Assembly: GCA_026874595.1 (NCBI GenBank)
Contig: CM049307.1
Coordinates: 28,802,362 to 28,866,361 of the forward strand
Direction: 5' to 3'
DNA: 64,000 bases
DNA from: Sipunculus nudus
Lineage: Eukaryota; Annelida; Sipuncula; Golfingiida; Sipunculidae
Position numbers and translations under genes: made by a program. Shown in pieces: positions 48,235 to 61,413 of this stretch (its first letter is position 1; every line of letters begins with the position of its first letter). A model generated the notes under the pieces. That model worked only from the letters and a program-made list of their open reading frames with translations, did no database searches and was not told the origin of the DNA.

Positions 48235-48780
48235 TCAAGGTGATATAGAGACGGGATTCTGGTATGACAGGCATCCTGAGGTAAAAGATGATAACCAAAG
48301 GTCAAACTGGAGACATCCCAGACAACATGCCGGGCTCCCGGAGTTCTCCTCCAGGAGAAACCGGATCAGCAGCACGTAGCTACAGAGAAAATACGTCCAT
48401 CCCTGGGGAGAATTTAAAGACAAAAACCCAGGTTAATCAACCCAAACAGGCAAGGCTATTATTTTTCACTTATTTTCAGGGGCCCTCACGGTGACTGACA
48501 GCGGGTGTGAGCTTGGCGCCGCTTTGGGTGACTGGCCACCGACTTGAGCCTAATAGAGCGGCAATGAAGTGGCGCTGCCGACAGCCCAGCAGAGCTCCCT
48601 GGCTATGATTAGCAGGCCGCTCTCTGATCCCGTTCCTGCACGCCTCGTTGGTCTTTATAAGCCGATAAATGTCCCGTGCAGTGGATGCGCGATTCCAATT
48701 TATCCACTGTAATGATCCAGCACCGGTTCCCGCCAGCAGGGAACCCGGGACGCCCTGATCGGACGGACATCTACTGTGCG
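48235..48780. other. Balanced-composition island
   Basis: About 550 bases with high G+C compared with both flanks. A 68-codon plus-strand frame (48288-48494) contains a Pro/Ser/Gly-rich stretch with no recognisable domain. A GGAGTTCTCCTCCAGGAG-like dyad lies around 48338-48356. It could be an exon fragment or conserved non-coding DNA. Confidence 0.25.
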
Positions 48781-51700
48781 AATAAGAAACTAATGAAGTT
48801 ATTCAAGGCATGCGCCTATTTTTTTAATATTTTTTCTCGATTGTGTAAAAAGCGGATTTTTTCTAATAGCAAAGAAAAAAGGACTCCTGTCGCAAAAATA
48901 CACAATAAGCCTTAACATAGTGCTTTTGTGGGTTTTATTCTTTACATATAGATCAAATGTTTAAAATAAATTTAAATCTTTTACCCTTTATATTCATTTT
49001 TAATTATATGTCTTCAGAAGAACTCGTACATTTTATAAAAACAGCAAATATGTGACAAAAAACCATACACCCACCTAAAATACGACTGCAGATTTAAGTT
49101 ACTTGTACCTGCCGAGGTCTGTTTCTTGTTTATTTTTATGTACCATAAACGACAACTGGAGTTAATAATTGTGACTGTAAGAAAAAGTATGTATCTAAGG
49201 GTTGTCTATTACGTTTAATCAACCCTCGTGTACTTAAAGTCCAGTATATTAACCTGGCGAACATCTGACTGTTTGCCACTACGATATATGTTTACAAAAT
49301 TTTTTTTTTCTTAACTGTAGATATTTTAATCTGATATCAATGGAGATCTTCAGCTCTACCGCCTACACAACGGCATGTTATCTTGGTCAAAAGCACTCGC
49401 TCAAGATCCAGCCTAAGACTTGTCATTATATTTCTTTGGCTTGTAACGACTGAATTTATCTACAACATGCCCTGAATGCGCCGTTTATTAGATCATATCT
49501 TATATTTAGAAATGGTCAATCATTGTTTTTATGGGCCATTAGCTTGCAGTTAGTGCTGTTTATACTCATGCTCTCTTCAACGAAAAAAAAAAACACGCAG
49601 TGTGATAAAAAATGCACCATTTTTAATTGCTCTTCTAGCATGTTTAGTATCAAATTAATTTAGAAATCTATGAAGATTTGGGCATCACAGCATTATGGCG
49701 AGTCTCTGTGGTTCAGCTGAAATTTACCGACATTTCTTTTTTTATGTACAGAACTCGTTCAAGTTCAGTCACAAGACTGCTTAACTACGTCCTGTTGTTC
49801 AGAGAAGAGGAGCATGCTGTCAGGTGGAATCTTTTTTTAACCACAAAATTGCGGTTAATGAACATTTTTCTGTGTAAATCGTAAATCAACGATAACCTTT
49901 AAGTGACGGATACACCATTAATGACCTCGGTCCTTACATTCTGCTAAGATAGATATTTACTAAAATAACACCCGTTCCTCCACTTTGAAAAAAAAAATAT
50001 CTCTACTGCATCTAGCCTTTTATAAGCAACAGCAAAATTAAATAGAGTCACCCTGACCTATGTAAAACCAAAACCGATCGCGGGACCTTTGTAATTCTGC
50101 AATTACTCCCTTGGCGGAGGTGAGGACACAATGCATGAACACAACAATATGTCTTATGTTTAAAGATACATAACGATCCGTCTTAATTTGGTATTATTTC
50201 ACTCTATTAGTTAATTTTGGCGGACAAAAAAAGTTTATCAACAAAAAATCACTTTGGCTCACGGAAATCTGTGTGACCACAGGTCCTTTTTGCGGATGAC
50301 CGACAACTCCAGAACAAAGAGAAGAAATCGAAAAGAAGAAACAGACCAAACGTTGGTTTGAAGCTTGATAATTTTGATACGTGCAGTCGCGCGGTACGTA
50401 CGGTCAAAATGTGGTCTACGTGCTTTGTTTATGGTTTATGTCATTCATCGCGCCCGGTGTAAGCGTATTCCCACTTGTGCACAGGAGTATCCAAACGGTT
50501 TGAGAACGAAATGTATGCAGTTCCCATACTATTTGAAGGAGAAAACACTATATTCCGTGTGTATATATATAATATACCTGGTAAGTGAATAGGCCCATTT
50601 AATCCATAAACACACACGATTATTAGATTCAGCTAAAGTGATCACCGCTTCAGTCTCTTCATTATTTGTTTTATGGGAAAATGATTTATGAACGAGTCTG
50701 ATGATAGCAGTACATTTGACGTCGACAATTAATAACTGTTACTAAGACAAGCACATCCTAATAACTACAGTCAGGTGATTTTACCGTTAATCTGCTTCTG
50801 TATAGGAGACAGGCACCCTTCATATATAGTGTTTATAATATCAAACATAACTAAAGAATAATTTATTTTTGTAAATAAGTATATTTAAAGAAGCAACTAT
50901 ATCCAGCTATATAGCCACGCCTGATATGCAGGAATGTTGCTTTTCATAAGAAAATGGGAGAGTGAATTCTCATTTTATGTTCCGGGTTTTATTGTTCTTG
51001 CGATAAGCATCTGTATCAGATGTTATAAAAAATAATTGGCGGTGATCTATAAAGACAAAACCACAGGATCAGTCGTTAAAGAAAACGGAACAGAGATTGA
51101 AGATAAAGAATAAAACGACACAGAAAGCATAAAGTCAGAGAAAAGGCGATACGAAACACAACGGGGAGAGATAAAGGGAAATAAAAGGAGAATAAATCCG
51201 CCAGTATGACACATGAAAGGTTCCTTTGTTGCGCAGCCGGAGAGACAAACAAGGTTACCCAGGTGTCGCTACATGTGAATACCCGGAACTTCTATATGGA
51301 AACCGGAAAATATCACTTTGATTTAGTACCACATTTAATTTAAATTAATATAAAATAAACAAATATATAATATAATACGACATAGCCAGATGTAACAATT
51401 AAAATGAATTCCCTTAATTCTGCTATTCTTTACCCGGTAAGTAAAGCTATAATTTTCTACAACTCTTTGGAAATCTAATTTGGGGTACCTGGTATGCCGC
51501 CTCCAAGCCCTCTCAATCTTTACCTTCTTTACAGCCAAGTTTTACATTTGATATCTTCATTTCTGTATACGTGTGTTAGATATTACGGGGAGCTCGTAAT
51601 TATAAATAATCTGGTTCTGCAGTTTTGAAGCGTAAACATAAACAAAACAAACTATTATCTTTAACTCATGGGCTTTTGGAAAATATATAAAACTAACCTA

Positions 51701-53932
51701 TTTATAGAGTTATCTCTAAATTAGAATGTTTTAATTAAATGTTTTCCATAAAAATCATTAAATAACAAGATGGTAACAAATTTGCGATATGTTAGGGAAC
51801 ATACATTTTCCTCACCGTCTCGAATATTTTTTGGTCTTTTAACTTGAGCAGTCTGGTCATTGGACAACTCACAGAAGGGTGGTTTTAAAGGTTATAAAAA
51901 TAAAACAAAGTCGTGATATACATATTTTGTTAGGATAATATTCCTTTTTTCTTACTGTTCTCTTTTTTTCCTTCTTACCCGTTTTTTTATTCTTCGGCAT
52001 GAACATTTACATCTTAACAAGAATAAACATATAAATCAGTATAGCGTTGTTCTAATATAGATTAACATTTATTGCGCAAGATTTATTACCAGAGCAATTC
52101 TGAACACATTCAGTTCATGAATTCAATTTTATTGGTTTATGGGATATTTAAATTTATGATGAACTTCATAAGTTAACTTTTCCCTATTTGATGCATAAAC
52201 TGGTACTGAAATTATAGGAGTACTAAAATAAACAGTTGACGTTCTACACCTAGCGGTTATGTTTACTTCCAGTTTGTGTCCTGACCCTATCATTCAGTTT
52301 TAGGAATACCACATTTAATATTACAGTGGTATACCCCATTCATCCCGACCTGGGACTTGAGACATCTGGGTTGTAGTCGTAGTATATCAGCCCCCAAGAG
52401 CAGTTTCGAAACTATTGATATTGACACGGAAACACGATAGGAAAGTACTCCGAGGACAGTCTCAAAATGGATCATTAGGCCCGTATATTCCAAGTAGAAA
52501 CTGTATGAACGCTCTGGGGCCGATCGCTTCCCCATCAGCAAATTTTAGTAGGAATATCGTTGAGAATGTTTACATGGGTGCCACACATGCCTTTTTCTAC
52601 TGGGCATCAGTTAATATATCATCACTATATGCTATAGCTGATGGCGTCAAAAATGGTAAGTCACATACGGCTTCAGAATCTAATTTTTACGTATTATAAA
52701 AGGAATGGAAACTGCAAGCAGGTACACGTGTATACTTTGAGGCGCATAGTGGGTGAGCCTGGCAGGTATTTCGTCCAATATCATGACATCAGCTTTTTGA
52801 ATAGAGCGGTCCGTGTGGTGTGGTACATCCTAAGCAAACATACCAAAACAGCAGTGCTCACCTAGTTTATATCCTTACTAAGTTTATAATATTTTTTTAT
52901 CCATATTAACATTTACCCCATTACCATTAGATATGATTCATCATGCTAAATATTCCGATTCATGTCCTGTTTTTCAACAGATATAGTCTGGGCGTTTAAA
53001 AGTACTATTTCATATGAAGATTCTGCCAAAAATTGAAGATATATGCTTCACTACGGAGATGATCAATGAACGTCAATATAGTTTTATATTAATGCTATTT
53101 CTCGGGCCTGTTATGATCGATTTAAAAGGTCTATGTCATGGATGTTAAAACCTGTAGGGATTTATTCAGAAAGAAAACAGGCACTTGTGTAGGCAGTAAA
53201 CTAATGAAGCACTATTTATGTGCCCCAAACGATGTTGCAACCACCGCTTAGGAGCAATAAACTGTCATCTATTGATGCAGCAATCTGCGTCTACTAACGC
53301 TGAGCATTGGTCGATTCTTAAGAGGCAATTAAACCCCAATAGCAATCAGCTACCGGTCTTAGTGCGGCCATCTGCCAGTACCGATGTCTTTGCTGCGGTA
53401 GGTACCAGAGTGTCACAGGAGTTACTGTTTAGGTTCTATGGCACCCTGCTGGTTTGTGTGTGTACACTTACTTATATATAATTAATGCTTCGTACACTAA
53501 CTTCTACCTGAACCTTCCCTAATCTGGCATTTGATATTTAAAAATCATTATCATCCAAAATTACTTACAAATAAAATATTGGATATGATATTGACCTATC
53601 CTCAACTGCTTGAATACCTTTACTATTGCTTCATTGTTCGATAAAATCAAAATGATGTCGATAATATCCATATTTCAATCTAAGGCACATTTATATATAT
53701 TATTTCAGTCATCAACTTGTCGTGCAAAAAAGCTAGTTTCCTTTAGAAGACGTGCTGGTACACCAGAATACATTGCACTATCGCAGCGGTTGCTATCTTG
53801 GCTAGATAAATGATTCCCCGAATAGTACTTCTACTCAAAACATGTGTATCCTGGTAAGTTGAAACGTGTCAACAGTTGGTTGGGGCGGTTATGGTGTTAG
53901 TGATGATAATATTTATCACTCTTCTTCATTTC
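48781..53932. other. Unique AT-rich non-coding DNA
   Basis: More than 5 kb with no gene I can support. Short frames (for example 50365-50592, 52415-52699 and 53218-53481) lack recognisable domains. No tandem arrays or RNA genes were seen. About 52400-52560 and 53220-53430 are slightly GC-richer. Confidence 0.45.
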
Positions 53933-53940
53933 TTCTTCTT

Positions 53941-54158
53941 CAGAAGCGGATCCAGGGGATGGTTCCAGGGGTTCCAGACCCCCCCCCCCCCCCCCTCTTT
54001 TCAGCCGTCGCAGCCTTCTTTTAAGGGTTTCCGGTCTATTTTTGCGGCCTGAACCCCCCCCCCTTTTTTTCCGGACTTGGGGACCGTTTTTTTAGGTTTT
54101 GTCAATAGTCCTCCTGGGTTTGACCCCTCATTTTTTTTCAATCCTGGATCCGCACTTG
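53941..54158. mobile_element. hAT-type MITE with 8-bp target duplication
   Basis: The left end CAGAAGCGGATCCAGG (53941-53956) matches the reverse complement of the right end, CAAGTGCGGATCCAGG, at 13 of 16 positions, with an 11-base perfect core. TTCTTCTT flanks both sides (53933-53940 and 54159-54166), an 8-bp direct duplication as hAT transposases make. The 218-bp interior has no coding potential and carries two long C runs. Caution: the flank is CTT-rich, so the duplication could partly be simple sequence. A diverged relative may lie at 38673-38871. Confidence 0.7.
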
Positions 54159-55501
54159 TTCTTCTTCTCCTTATTATTATTATTATGGTGGTAGTGGAAG
54201 TGAAGACGATGATGATCGTGTTTGTGATGTTGATGCTGATGATGATAGAAGATTATGATAATATTCAAATCACACACGGCGACAGGTGTTTTGTAAAGGT
54301 TCACAGATACAGTACCACCAGCATAGGTTAAGCCCGTTCCGTCTGCCGCGCCGTATAAAGCCTCGATACCAGCACTGTACAGCAGAAAACTTGCTTTATT
54401 AACAAACGTAACTTCCGAACTGCTAAAATAGCAAAGTAATTACAGATACAGTCCAGACACTCTTGTTGAAAACCAACTAGCACACTGAGGTGGCCACAGC
54501 TGTAAGGGTAAGGAAAAAACGAGTTACGAGTTGAGATTGTCGGTGTGGTTTCTGGGTCGTCAATAACCGCCGCCTGCTGACATCTGTTGTACAGCCATTC
54601 ATGTAGTCCTGTCATGGCGATCACTGCCTCGCGTCCAACGCTCAAACAGCTGCCACACTGACTTGCCGACCGAAAAACATCTTGTTCATTCTTAGAATGT
54701 TCTATAGCGAGCTGACAGTGTTATGTCAGTCTTATTTCACAATGTTTTATCTGGTATGCAAATATCTCACTCGTAATAAAGCCCTCCGTCACCTGTCTTT
54801 TAACGTAACTGGCTGTATTGTATAAGTAATTCTTTGTGTCCTGTCAAAAATCTATACTGCAATACATTTGGTAGTTGGCTGAACCGACCTAGGTGGTATT
54901 AAAATTACAATTTCAATATAACAGGAATATCTAGAACATTATCAAATTTTCAATGCAGTACTTTTTCACTGTCATTCGGAAGAAACTGTTATTCAATCCT
55001 TCCCACATATCCAAAATAATTCCTACTTTAAATAACAAAAAAATAAGGTCATTCCCTTAATTACTACTAAGATATACGGTATTAATGGTGACAAAGTATG
55101 TAAACTTTTAATATGTACATGCTCTCGACGTTACCTCGTTTTACAACTGTATATAGGTACGTGTGTTAATGATTACACTGGATAGATCTGCATGGTATCC
55201 CAACAGAGTTTAAGATAAAGCTTACGTTTCCCTAATCCCATGATGTGATCATGTAATACATTTTATATAAGAAACATTTCCCCCATACATAATTTATACA
55301 TCAGCCGATTTTTCTTTTCTACACTAAAGATTCGCGTTTAAAGATTAATGAAGGAGATAGCTTCTCTCTGAATACTCTTTAAGTCAAGGAATTCTAATTC
55401 CTAACGTAAGCTTTGTATCTCCGACAAATTCAGCACCAAATTATTAAGAAACAATAGAAGGTTGTTCATCAGCCTTATGAAGTGTTCATACACCAAATAT
55501 C
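54159..55501. other. Unique non-coding DNA
   Basis: 54170-54255 is ATT and then GAT-rich low-complexity sequence. A minus-strand 105-codon frame at 54328-54645 has no domain I recognise. The rest is AT-rich and featureless. Confidence 0.45.
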
Positions 55502-55889
55502 CTGATTTATATGACACTAAAAAGCAGGGGTGTGTCCAAAAGTAATTTTTCAGGGAAAAAATCTTATTTCCTAATTGCTTTTTATTTACACGAAAATGTC
55601 TAACGTATCGTTTCGACTTTTTAAGAATCATCATATTTTCTATTCTCTATGATAATAAAATATATGTTAATTCTACAAATATCAGTTAAAATATGATCTC
55701 TGATTTATATGACACTAAAAAGCAGGGGTGTGTCCAAAAGTAATTTTTCAGGGAAAAAATCTTATTTCCTAATTGCTTTTTATTTACAAGAAAATGTCTA
55801 ACGTATCGTTTCGACTTTTTAAGAATCGTCATATTTTCTATTCTCTATGATAATAAAATATATGTTAATTCTACAAATATCAGTTAAAA
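55502..55889. repeat. 198-bp tandem duplication
   Basis: A unit of 198 bases beginning CTGATTTATATGACACTAAA at 55502 starts again at 55700. Every landmark checked (55561/55759, 55623/55821, 55673/55871, 55683/55881) is offset by exactly 198. I see only two substitutions (ACACG to ACAAG and ATCATC to ATCGTC) over about 187 shared bases. The near identity of non-coding sequence shows a recent duplication. The first copy contains most of a 77-codon minus-strand frame that is not conserved beyond it. Confidence 0.95.
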
Positions 55890-57942
55890 AAGTGTCTTTA
55901 TTTTCCGAAACCGTGCATGCTTATGCATGAAATGTTCAACTTCTTTATGGAAAAGTATCTCTCTGTTTTTCATGAACGGATTGTAAGTGCTGAATTAATT
56001 AAAATAGTAGAGCAAGAAACTTCAGCCTTGCTAATTATGCCAAACCGTGATAGGCGGAGACATGCACTGTCAAATTGATCTCTTGAAAAAAGCCTGAAAT
56101 TCTTCATTTTTTTAATTGGTTCTTAGATAAACCAAAGACCTCCGGTTTGATAGAATTGAGAATGCTGTGAACCGCTCATGGCAGCTCATAAAGAATTTAA
56201 AAAAATACATTCCTTTAAATTTCCCTTAGTGATTTGTCAATACTTTAAACTGCATATCTCTAACCCGAGAAATAAAACAATACAAGACAATACTGGAACG
56301 CGATGTGTTATCCATGATTTTCAAATGCTACACTTTTCAGTTGTGTTAACCGCAGACATTCTTTACTAATTTCACTTCAGATACATACATTACTCAATTT
56401 CGTTTTTAGAACAGGTCATTCATTATTTTATTTTGAACACATAAGTGCCGCCTCTTCCATATTTTACTCAGTTTATCGGCTGAGAACATTCACAAAATCT
56501 CCGAAGCATTTCTGAATGATTTAAATAACATTCTGATAAAATAACAAATGAACGCTTCTTTTAAGATGAATGAAAATCCCCCTTCAGGAAACTTTCTTTA
56601 TATTGTCCTCCCCAACTTGCCTATATGTATTATTAATATTTTCAACAGGTTTAACATTTGTTTGTATTGCTAGTCTTAAAGAAAGCTGATCTTGGTATGA
56701 ATAACTATTGAATTAAAAAGACACGTGGTATTCATAGATAACTTGGGTAAAATTAAGTTTTTTTTACATAAAGAAAGAATGAAGGCAACCGGGATTCTAC
56801 ATAATTAATTATGTATTTAAAAAACTAAATATAGATAAAGTGCATATATAAAGCCTATAAATAAGCATATTAACTACACCTTTTTAACAGGACACTTCGG
56901 GAAAAAAAGTCGTTGCTTTAAATAAGAATCCGACATAAATGTAATATAGAAACATATATCTCTTGACATCCTTATTACTTACAGTTGGCGAAAAAAATGT
57001 TTTAAATTAAATAAGCGCTTGCCTTAAAGGTTTGATCTCAATGCCGACTGCAAACCATAAACTCAAATTTTGTTAATCTAAATTTATGCAAGGCATTATT
57101 TATTAATATTAAACTGCTACTGTACTATACATGCATGCAATTATTTAACTGAACTACTTTTGAAATGTTTGGAACTTTGGACCTGAGGCATTTCTCCTGA
57201 ATAAACGTCTGTTCTGTTATCAGACAGTTATAAGTTCCAGAGCTCTGACTGGGAATGTAAAATGTGTGCTAACCCACCATTTCATTTTTGTTAACTACTG
57301 TTGTACAAACCTGACCTGGATTAAGTTGAGAAAATTTTCCCAAAGAATAGGCTCATTATTAATAAAGATCCGTTGGTTCCACGTTCGTTAAACAAAACGG
57401 ATCAGGGAATGAACTCATAACCAGTCTGGGATCAGCCATCGATCCACTCTTCACAAAGACTCAGTCTGAATTTAATTGGGCGAACTGGTTTTCCCCGCGT
57501 CGGGGATAACCATGTTGTAAACCGAATAGTGATAAAAAAAAGTCAGTGGACTGTTCATGTTTCTCCCAGAAAACACTGTGAGAGGCGACGTCTTATATTA
57601 CTTATATTATATATGTAAGAGGATATTATAGTCAAATTGGCCTCTTGTTTTACAAACATTAATTACACATACTGAGTAATATCATATGCCGAAAACCATG
57701 ACTTTGCGCATGCAGAGTGGTCACAGACACTCGACACATAAACATGGTGACATAATATTATCCAGAAGCCGTGTATTATTACGTTGTTTTTAATGAAATA
57801 ACTACATAAATCAGATGAAAACTAAATCAAAGTAAGGAAACGAGATTTTTTAGTGTTACCAAATGTTAAAAAAGCCGGAACGGGAGGGATTCTGTAATCC
57901 TTTCTTATCGCCCACAGACTAGGTTGGTATGGAGTGCCTATC

Positions 57943-57945
<3 letters not shown>
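55890..57945. other. Unique AT-rich non-coding DNA
   Basis: No gene can be supported. About 57330-57510 is slightly less AT-rich. No repeats or RNAs were recognised. Confidence 0.5.

Positions 57946-58003
<58 letters not shown>
57946..58003. repeat. (TA)n microsatellite
   Basis: An uninterrupted TA run of nearly 60 bases. Confidence 0.97.
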
Positions 58004-58006
<3 letters not shown>

Positions 58007-58899
58007 CGGTTAATTTGCTACGTCTGATAATCTGAGAGTAAGGATAGATTTACTAGAATGGTGAAAGTGCTACTTGTGCTGAATCCAAAACATGCTTGAC
58101 CTTTTTAAGATGTTCAATATACGTTCAGTGTTTGGATGTAAATAATAACCAGGATCAGGAAAATCAAGAAATTTGTTCCACAGCTCGGCAAAATGATCTA
58201 TGATCTTGCGCAAAGTTTAAACGAATGTTTCCTTGGATCATGAGCTAAGGAATATTAATAAATGCGCCAACGGGCAGACAGCGTCAAGGGAACGTTGGCT
58301 TTCAAACGTCCATAACATTTCGGCTGAAACTAGTGGAAACAATCCTCCCACACACATTCAAGTAGAACCAAGTGGATGACAATACACTCCAGCTATTATT
58401 ACCACTTGCTTTGTAAACAAGAAAGTCTCTGCCAAACAGGTGGCGCCTCCTGATGTAAGCATACCCTACAAAACTTTAGACATTACAAGACGTGTTATGC
58501 CACTGCCTTCATTCAAAAACAAAATATACCTCGGACATTACAAAACGCAGCATGCCAGTGCCTTAATATTTTCTAAAACAAAGGATACTTGTATCGTTAA
58601 TTTACCGAAAACAAAAGTTAAAATATATTTCCCTAAGACTTGTTTCAATACATATTCAGTATTATTTCTAGGAACATTAATATAAATTTAAATTTTTTTT
58701 TTCGCTTTTATACTTCCCCGAGAAGCCGCTTTATTAAATATAGCGTATACCTGCATAGAAATATAAATGCAGCATATATAGGAGATGTGCTACAACAAAT
58801 TTCAAAACAAATCTTTCTATATATGGTTAAGGGAAACGGCTGATTCAGAATGTCACTGATAAGGTATGATTAAAATAAGCTTTAACAGACCAACTTAGT

Positions 58900-58903
<4 letters not shown>
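58004..58903. other. Unique AT-rich non-coding DNA
   Basis: Two short plus-strand frames (58440-58685 and 58640-58843) have no recognisable domains. Confidence 0.5.
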
Positions 58904-58946
<43 letters not shown>

Positions 58947-58969
58947 AATAATTATTATTATTATTATTT
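58904..58969. repeat. (AAT)n(ATT)n palindromic microsatellite
   Basis: About twelve AAT units, a small ACT interruption and then ATT units, forming an inverted repeat like the tract at 1168-1238 but with a shorter right half. Confidence 0.93.
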
Positions 58970-59494
58970 CTTTTAGTATTTGTTACGCTGATGTCGTTCG
59001 TACATACATTGAGTACACTTTTACTATTGAACTCAGAATATACTCAGCTCGAGATTAAAACAGAACTGTTGTATCATGTGCACACTTCCATAAATGTCAC
59101 AGTTATTACAGACGATTTCTAAACAATCTCTTCATAGAACATTTCTTCCTTGATACCTGGACCTCGGTTAACTGCAAAGTTTAATCTGCTAATTATACCA
59201 TCCACATTATATAAATAAAACGCATCTGCAAAGGCCACATAGTCGCATAGGCTAAATCGGCCTCCCATCTATCGCCGGGTAAATCATCAAGTAACGTTTA
59301 AATCTCGCAGTACAATATCAGATATAGCGTGTACATCATCAGATTTTTCCGAGAAATACTTGTCACTTCTGGTTTGGTCTCCCGCATTGCTGTCGTCGTG
59401 TATGAATGATAAATAAATGAATACCTTGCTAAACATCAGGCGGTTCCTTCATCGTATCTAAACCATCTAAATGGCCGGATAAAAATGGACCGAA
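58970..59494. other. Unique non-coding DNA
   Basis: Nothing recognisable beyond AT-rich sequence. Confidence 0.5.
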
Positions 59495-59567
59495 AATCCT
59501 TGACATTGTCAAGGATTTCGCAGCCGATTTTTATCTATATCGTTCATACCAATTTTTCCAGGCCGAC
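59495..59567. repeat. Dispersed repeat, copy B (partner at 6027-6135)
   Basis: CCTTGACATTGTCAAGG at about 59499-59515 is a near-perfect dyad, followed by a GCAGCCGATTTT-like and an AATTTTTCCAGGCCG segment. Both segments match the copy near 6.03-6.13 kb in order and orientation, with about 35 fewer bases between them. Confidence 0.45.
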
Positions 59568-60895
59568 AAAGAATTGTCAAAGAAAACAAATCGGTAGATG
59601 GGATTTATATAGAAAGACTAATAGGCCTGAGAAGCGTGAGCAGATGGATAGACAAAAGAAAATATTGTAGAAAACAGGCCCCTATCTAATAATTGGTAAT
59701 GAGGATTATATAAGTAAAGAACTGATCCACAAGAAAATATTGTGAAAATAAAAAGCAGTGACAATAGGTTATGAGAAGAGTGAACTTACTTTCTGTATCT
59801 GTGTTTATATACTTGTAACCCATACGACAGCCGGCATACTTGGCTTAATGTGAAACAAACAATGTCACGTGACGCTCTCTGGCATGCTTGTTCACAAATG
59901 ACCGTCCAGCTCTAATAGGACAGACGACGCGCCATGTTAAAATTTAAAACGGGAGGCCAAGTGGGAAAAGACGAGACGGAAGGCATGAAGACGTGAATCC
60001 CTTGCCAGCTTGTGAAGTGTCGATAGGTTATAACTCCTCCCCCCCCCCCCCTCCCGACAAGACCGTTTCTTGCCAGTGTATATATATTTGTGCAATGTCA
60101 ATAGGTATCACATCTACATCAGGGTACTCTAACTTATTATTTACTATATATGCCGAAAATGTAATATTTATTAACGGCTTTATGTCACTTTAAAAAATTT
60201 GTAGCCCTAGCGTTGTTAATATATTCATCTTTTTATTATTTTTATCTAATTATTATAATAATAATAATCATTATAAATATTATATGAACATATGTTGCTA
60301 ATATAAGATAATATTGTAATAAAGCTTAGGTTTGGCATATAAAGGCCTGAAGTGACACCGATACTTAGGGAGTGAGACTCTAGCGATACCTAGTGGTACA
60401 GCACAGAATAGTGCCCAGCAAAATTAATTTATATATCAATCTTGATGCGAAACCACCTGACTTCTGGTTAGTTGATTACGGTCACAAACATGTATTAATC
60501 ACTTCTCTATGGTAGCTCGAAATCGCACTAATGTCCTATATTGCTTTTATTTCTGGTAGCATTACTGTAGTTGTTATCACACAAAAAAACTGCTTCAAAG
60601 ACAACTAGACAAACTTCAGGTCGAAAGATCAGCCTTGTAACAGATCGGAAGTGTATTTGTGGTCCTTTGTCTTGAATCCCTCTTATTGAATGTGTCTCTG
60701 TCTTGTAACTTTACCAGTAATTGGTACAAGTCAATATGTATAAAAAAATCAGCCCTTGTTTTTTCTCGAAACCTGCGGCCTTGACCGACGGAAATAAAGT
60801 AACAACTGCATGGAGGATGATAAACGTCGCGGAGTATGCGTGTCCTTAAGCTTCAGTGAACGTGGTCAATAACAACGTAAAGCATGGACCAGTTT
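59568..60895. other. Unique non-coding DNA
   Basis: No gene can be supported. A run of twelve C lies near 60039-60050, and an AT-rich patch with ATA/ATT triplets around 60240-60290. Confidence 0.5.
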
Positions 60896-60975
60896 GGGAG
60901 CTGGTCGTTGTAGTTGGTAGAGCTGGTAGTTGTGGCATTTGATTCATGAGCTGAACATCCCAAGTCCGAACCAAT
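60896..60975 (+). pseudogene. Decayed tRNA-derived sequence (SINE head or tRNA pseudogene)
   Basis: TAGTTGGTAGAGC (60911-60923) looks like a tRNA D arm. TTTGATTCATGAGCTGAA (60938-60955) looks like an anticodon arm with CAT at 60945-60947. AGTCCGAACC (60963-60972) differs by one base from the usual AGTTCGAACC T-loop/B-box form. The D arm to anticodon distance is about 13 bases too long, apparently from a local GGTAG duplication, and no acceptor stem is visible. It cannot be a working tRNA. The closest resemblance is to an elongator-methionine type; that is an impression. Confidence 0.4.
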
Positions 60976-61413
60976 GACACAGCCCACAAAGCAACAGAGA
61001 AATTTAAAAAAAGCACGAGTAAAAAGTGGCTCTAAAGATATAGTCCCTTACAGAAAAAATGGTCCTGACGCTTAATAGTAATATAAAATTCTTCCATAAG
61101 GTTATTATCCCTTTTGGAATTGTTGCTATGCTGGTCTATTAATTAGCTATGTCCTATGGATGTGCGTGCTTAGATATTTCTGTGTCCGCAAGCATTCTTG
61201 CATGGATTCTGATGAAACTTGATGCTAAGGACGAGTGTCGGGAGTGGAAAAAAATAACATCGCATAAGATTTTATACATTATGATCTTATTTGACATATG
61301 AATGGATCGATAATGTTAAAATGCAGATGCAATTCGATTTAGGAATTAATCTTTGCATCATTAACTATTTTATCACAGCTTGCTCTTGGTGTTGTTTTGT
61401 TCTTAATTGATTA
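60976..61413. other. Unique AT-rich non-coding DNA
   Basis: Nothing recognisable. Confidence 0.5.

Noticed and set aside
48288-48494. Pro/Ser/Gly-rich 68-codon frame
   Set aside because: No collagen-like periodicity or domain, and the raised G+C explains the absence of stops.
54328-54645. 105-codon minus-strand frame
   Set aside because: No recognisable domain and no supporting context.
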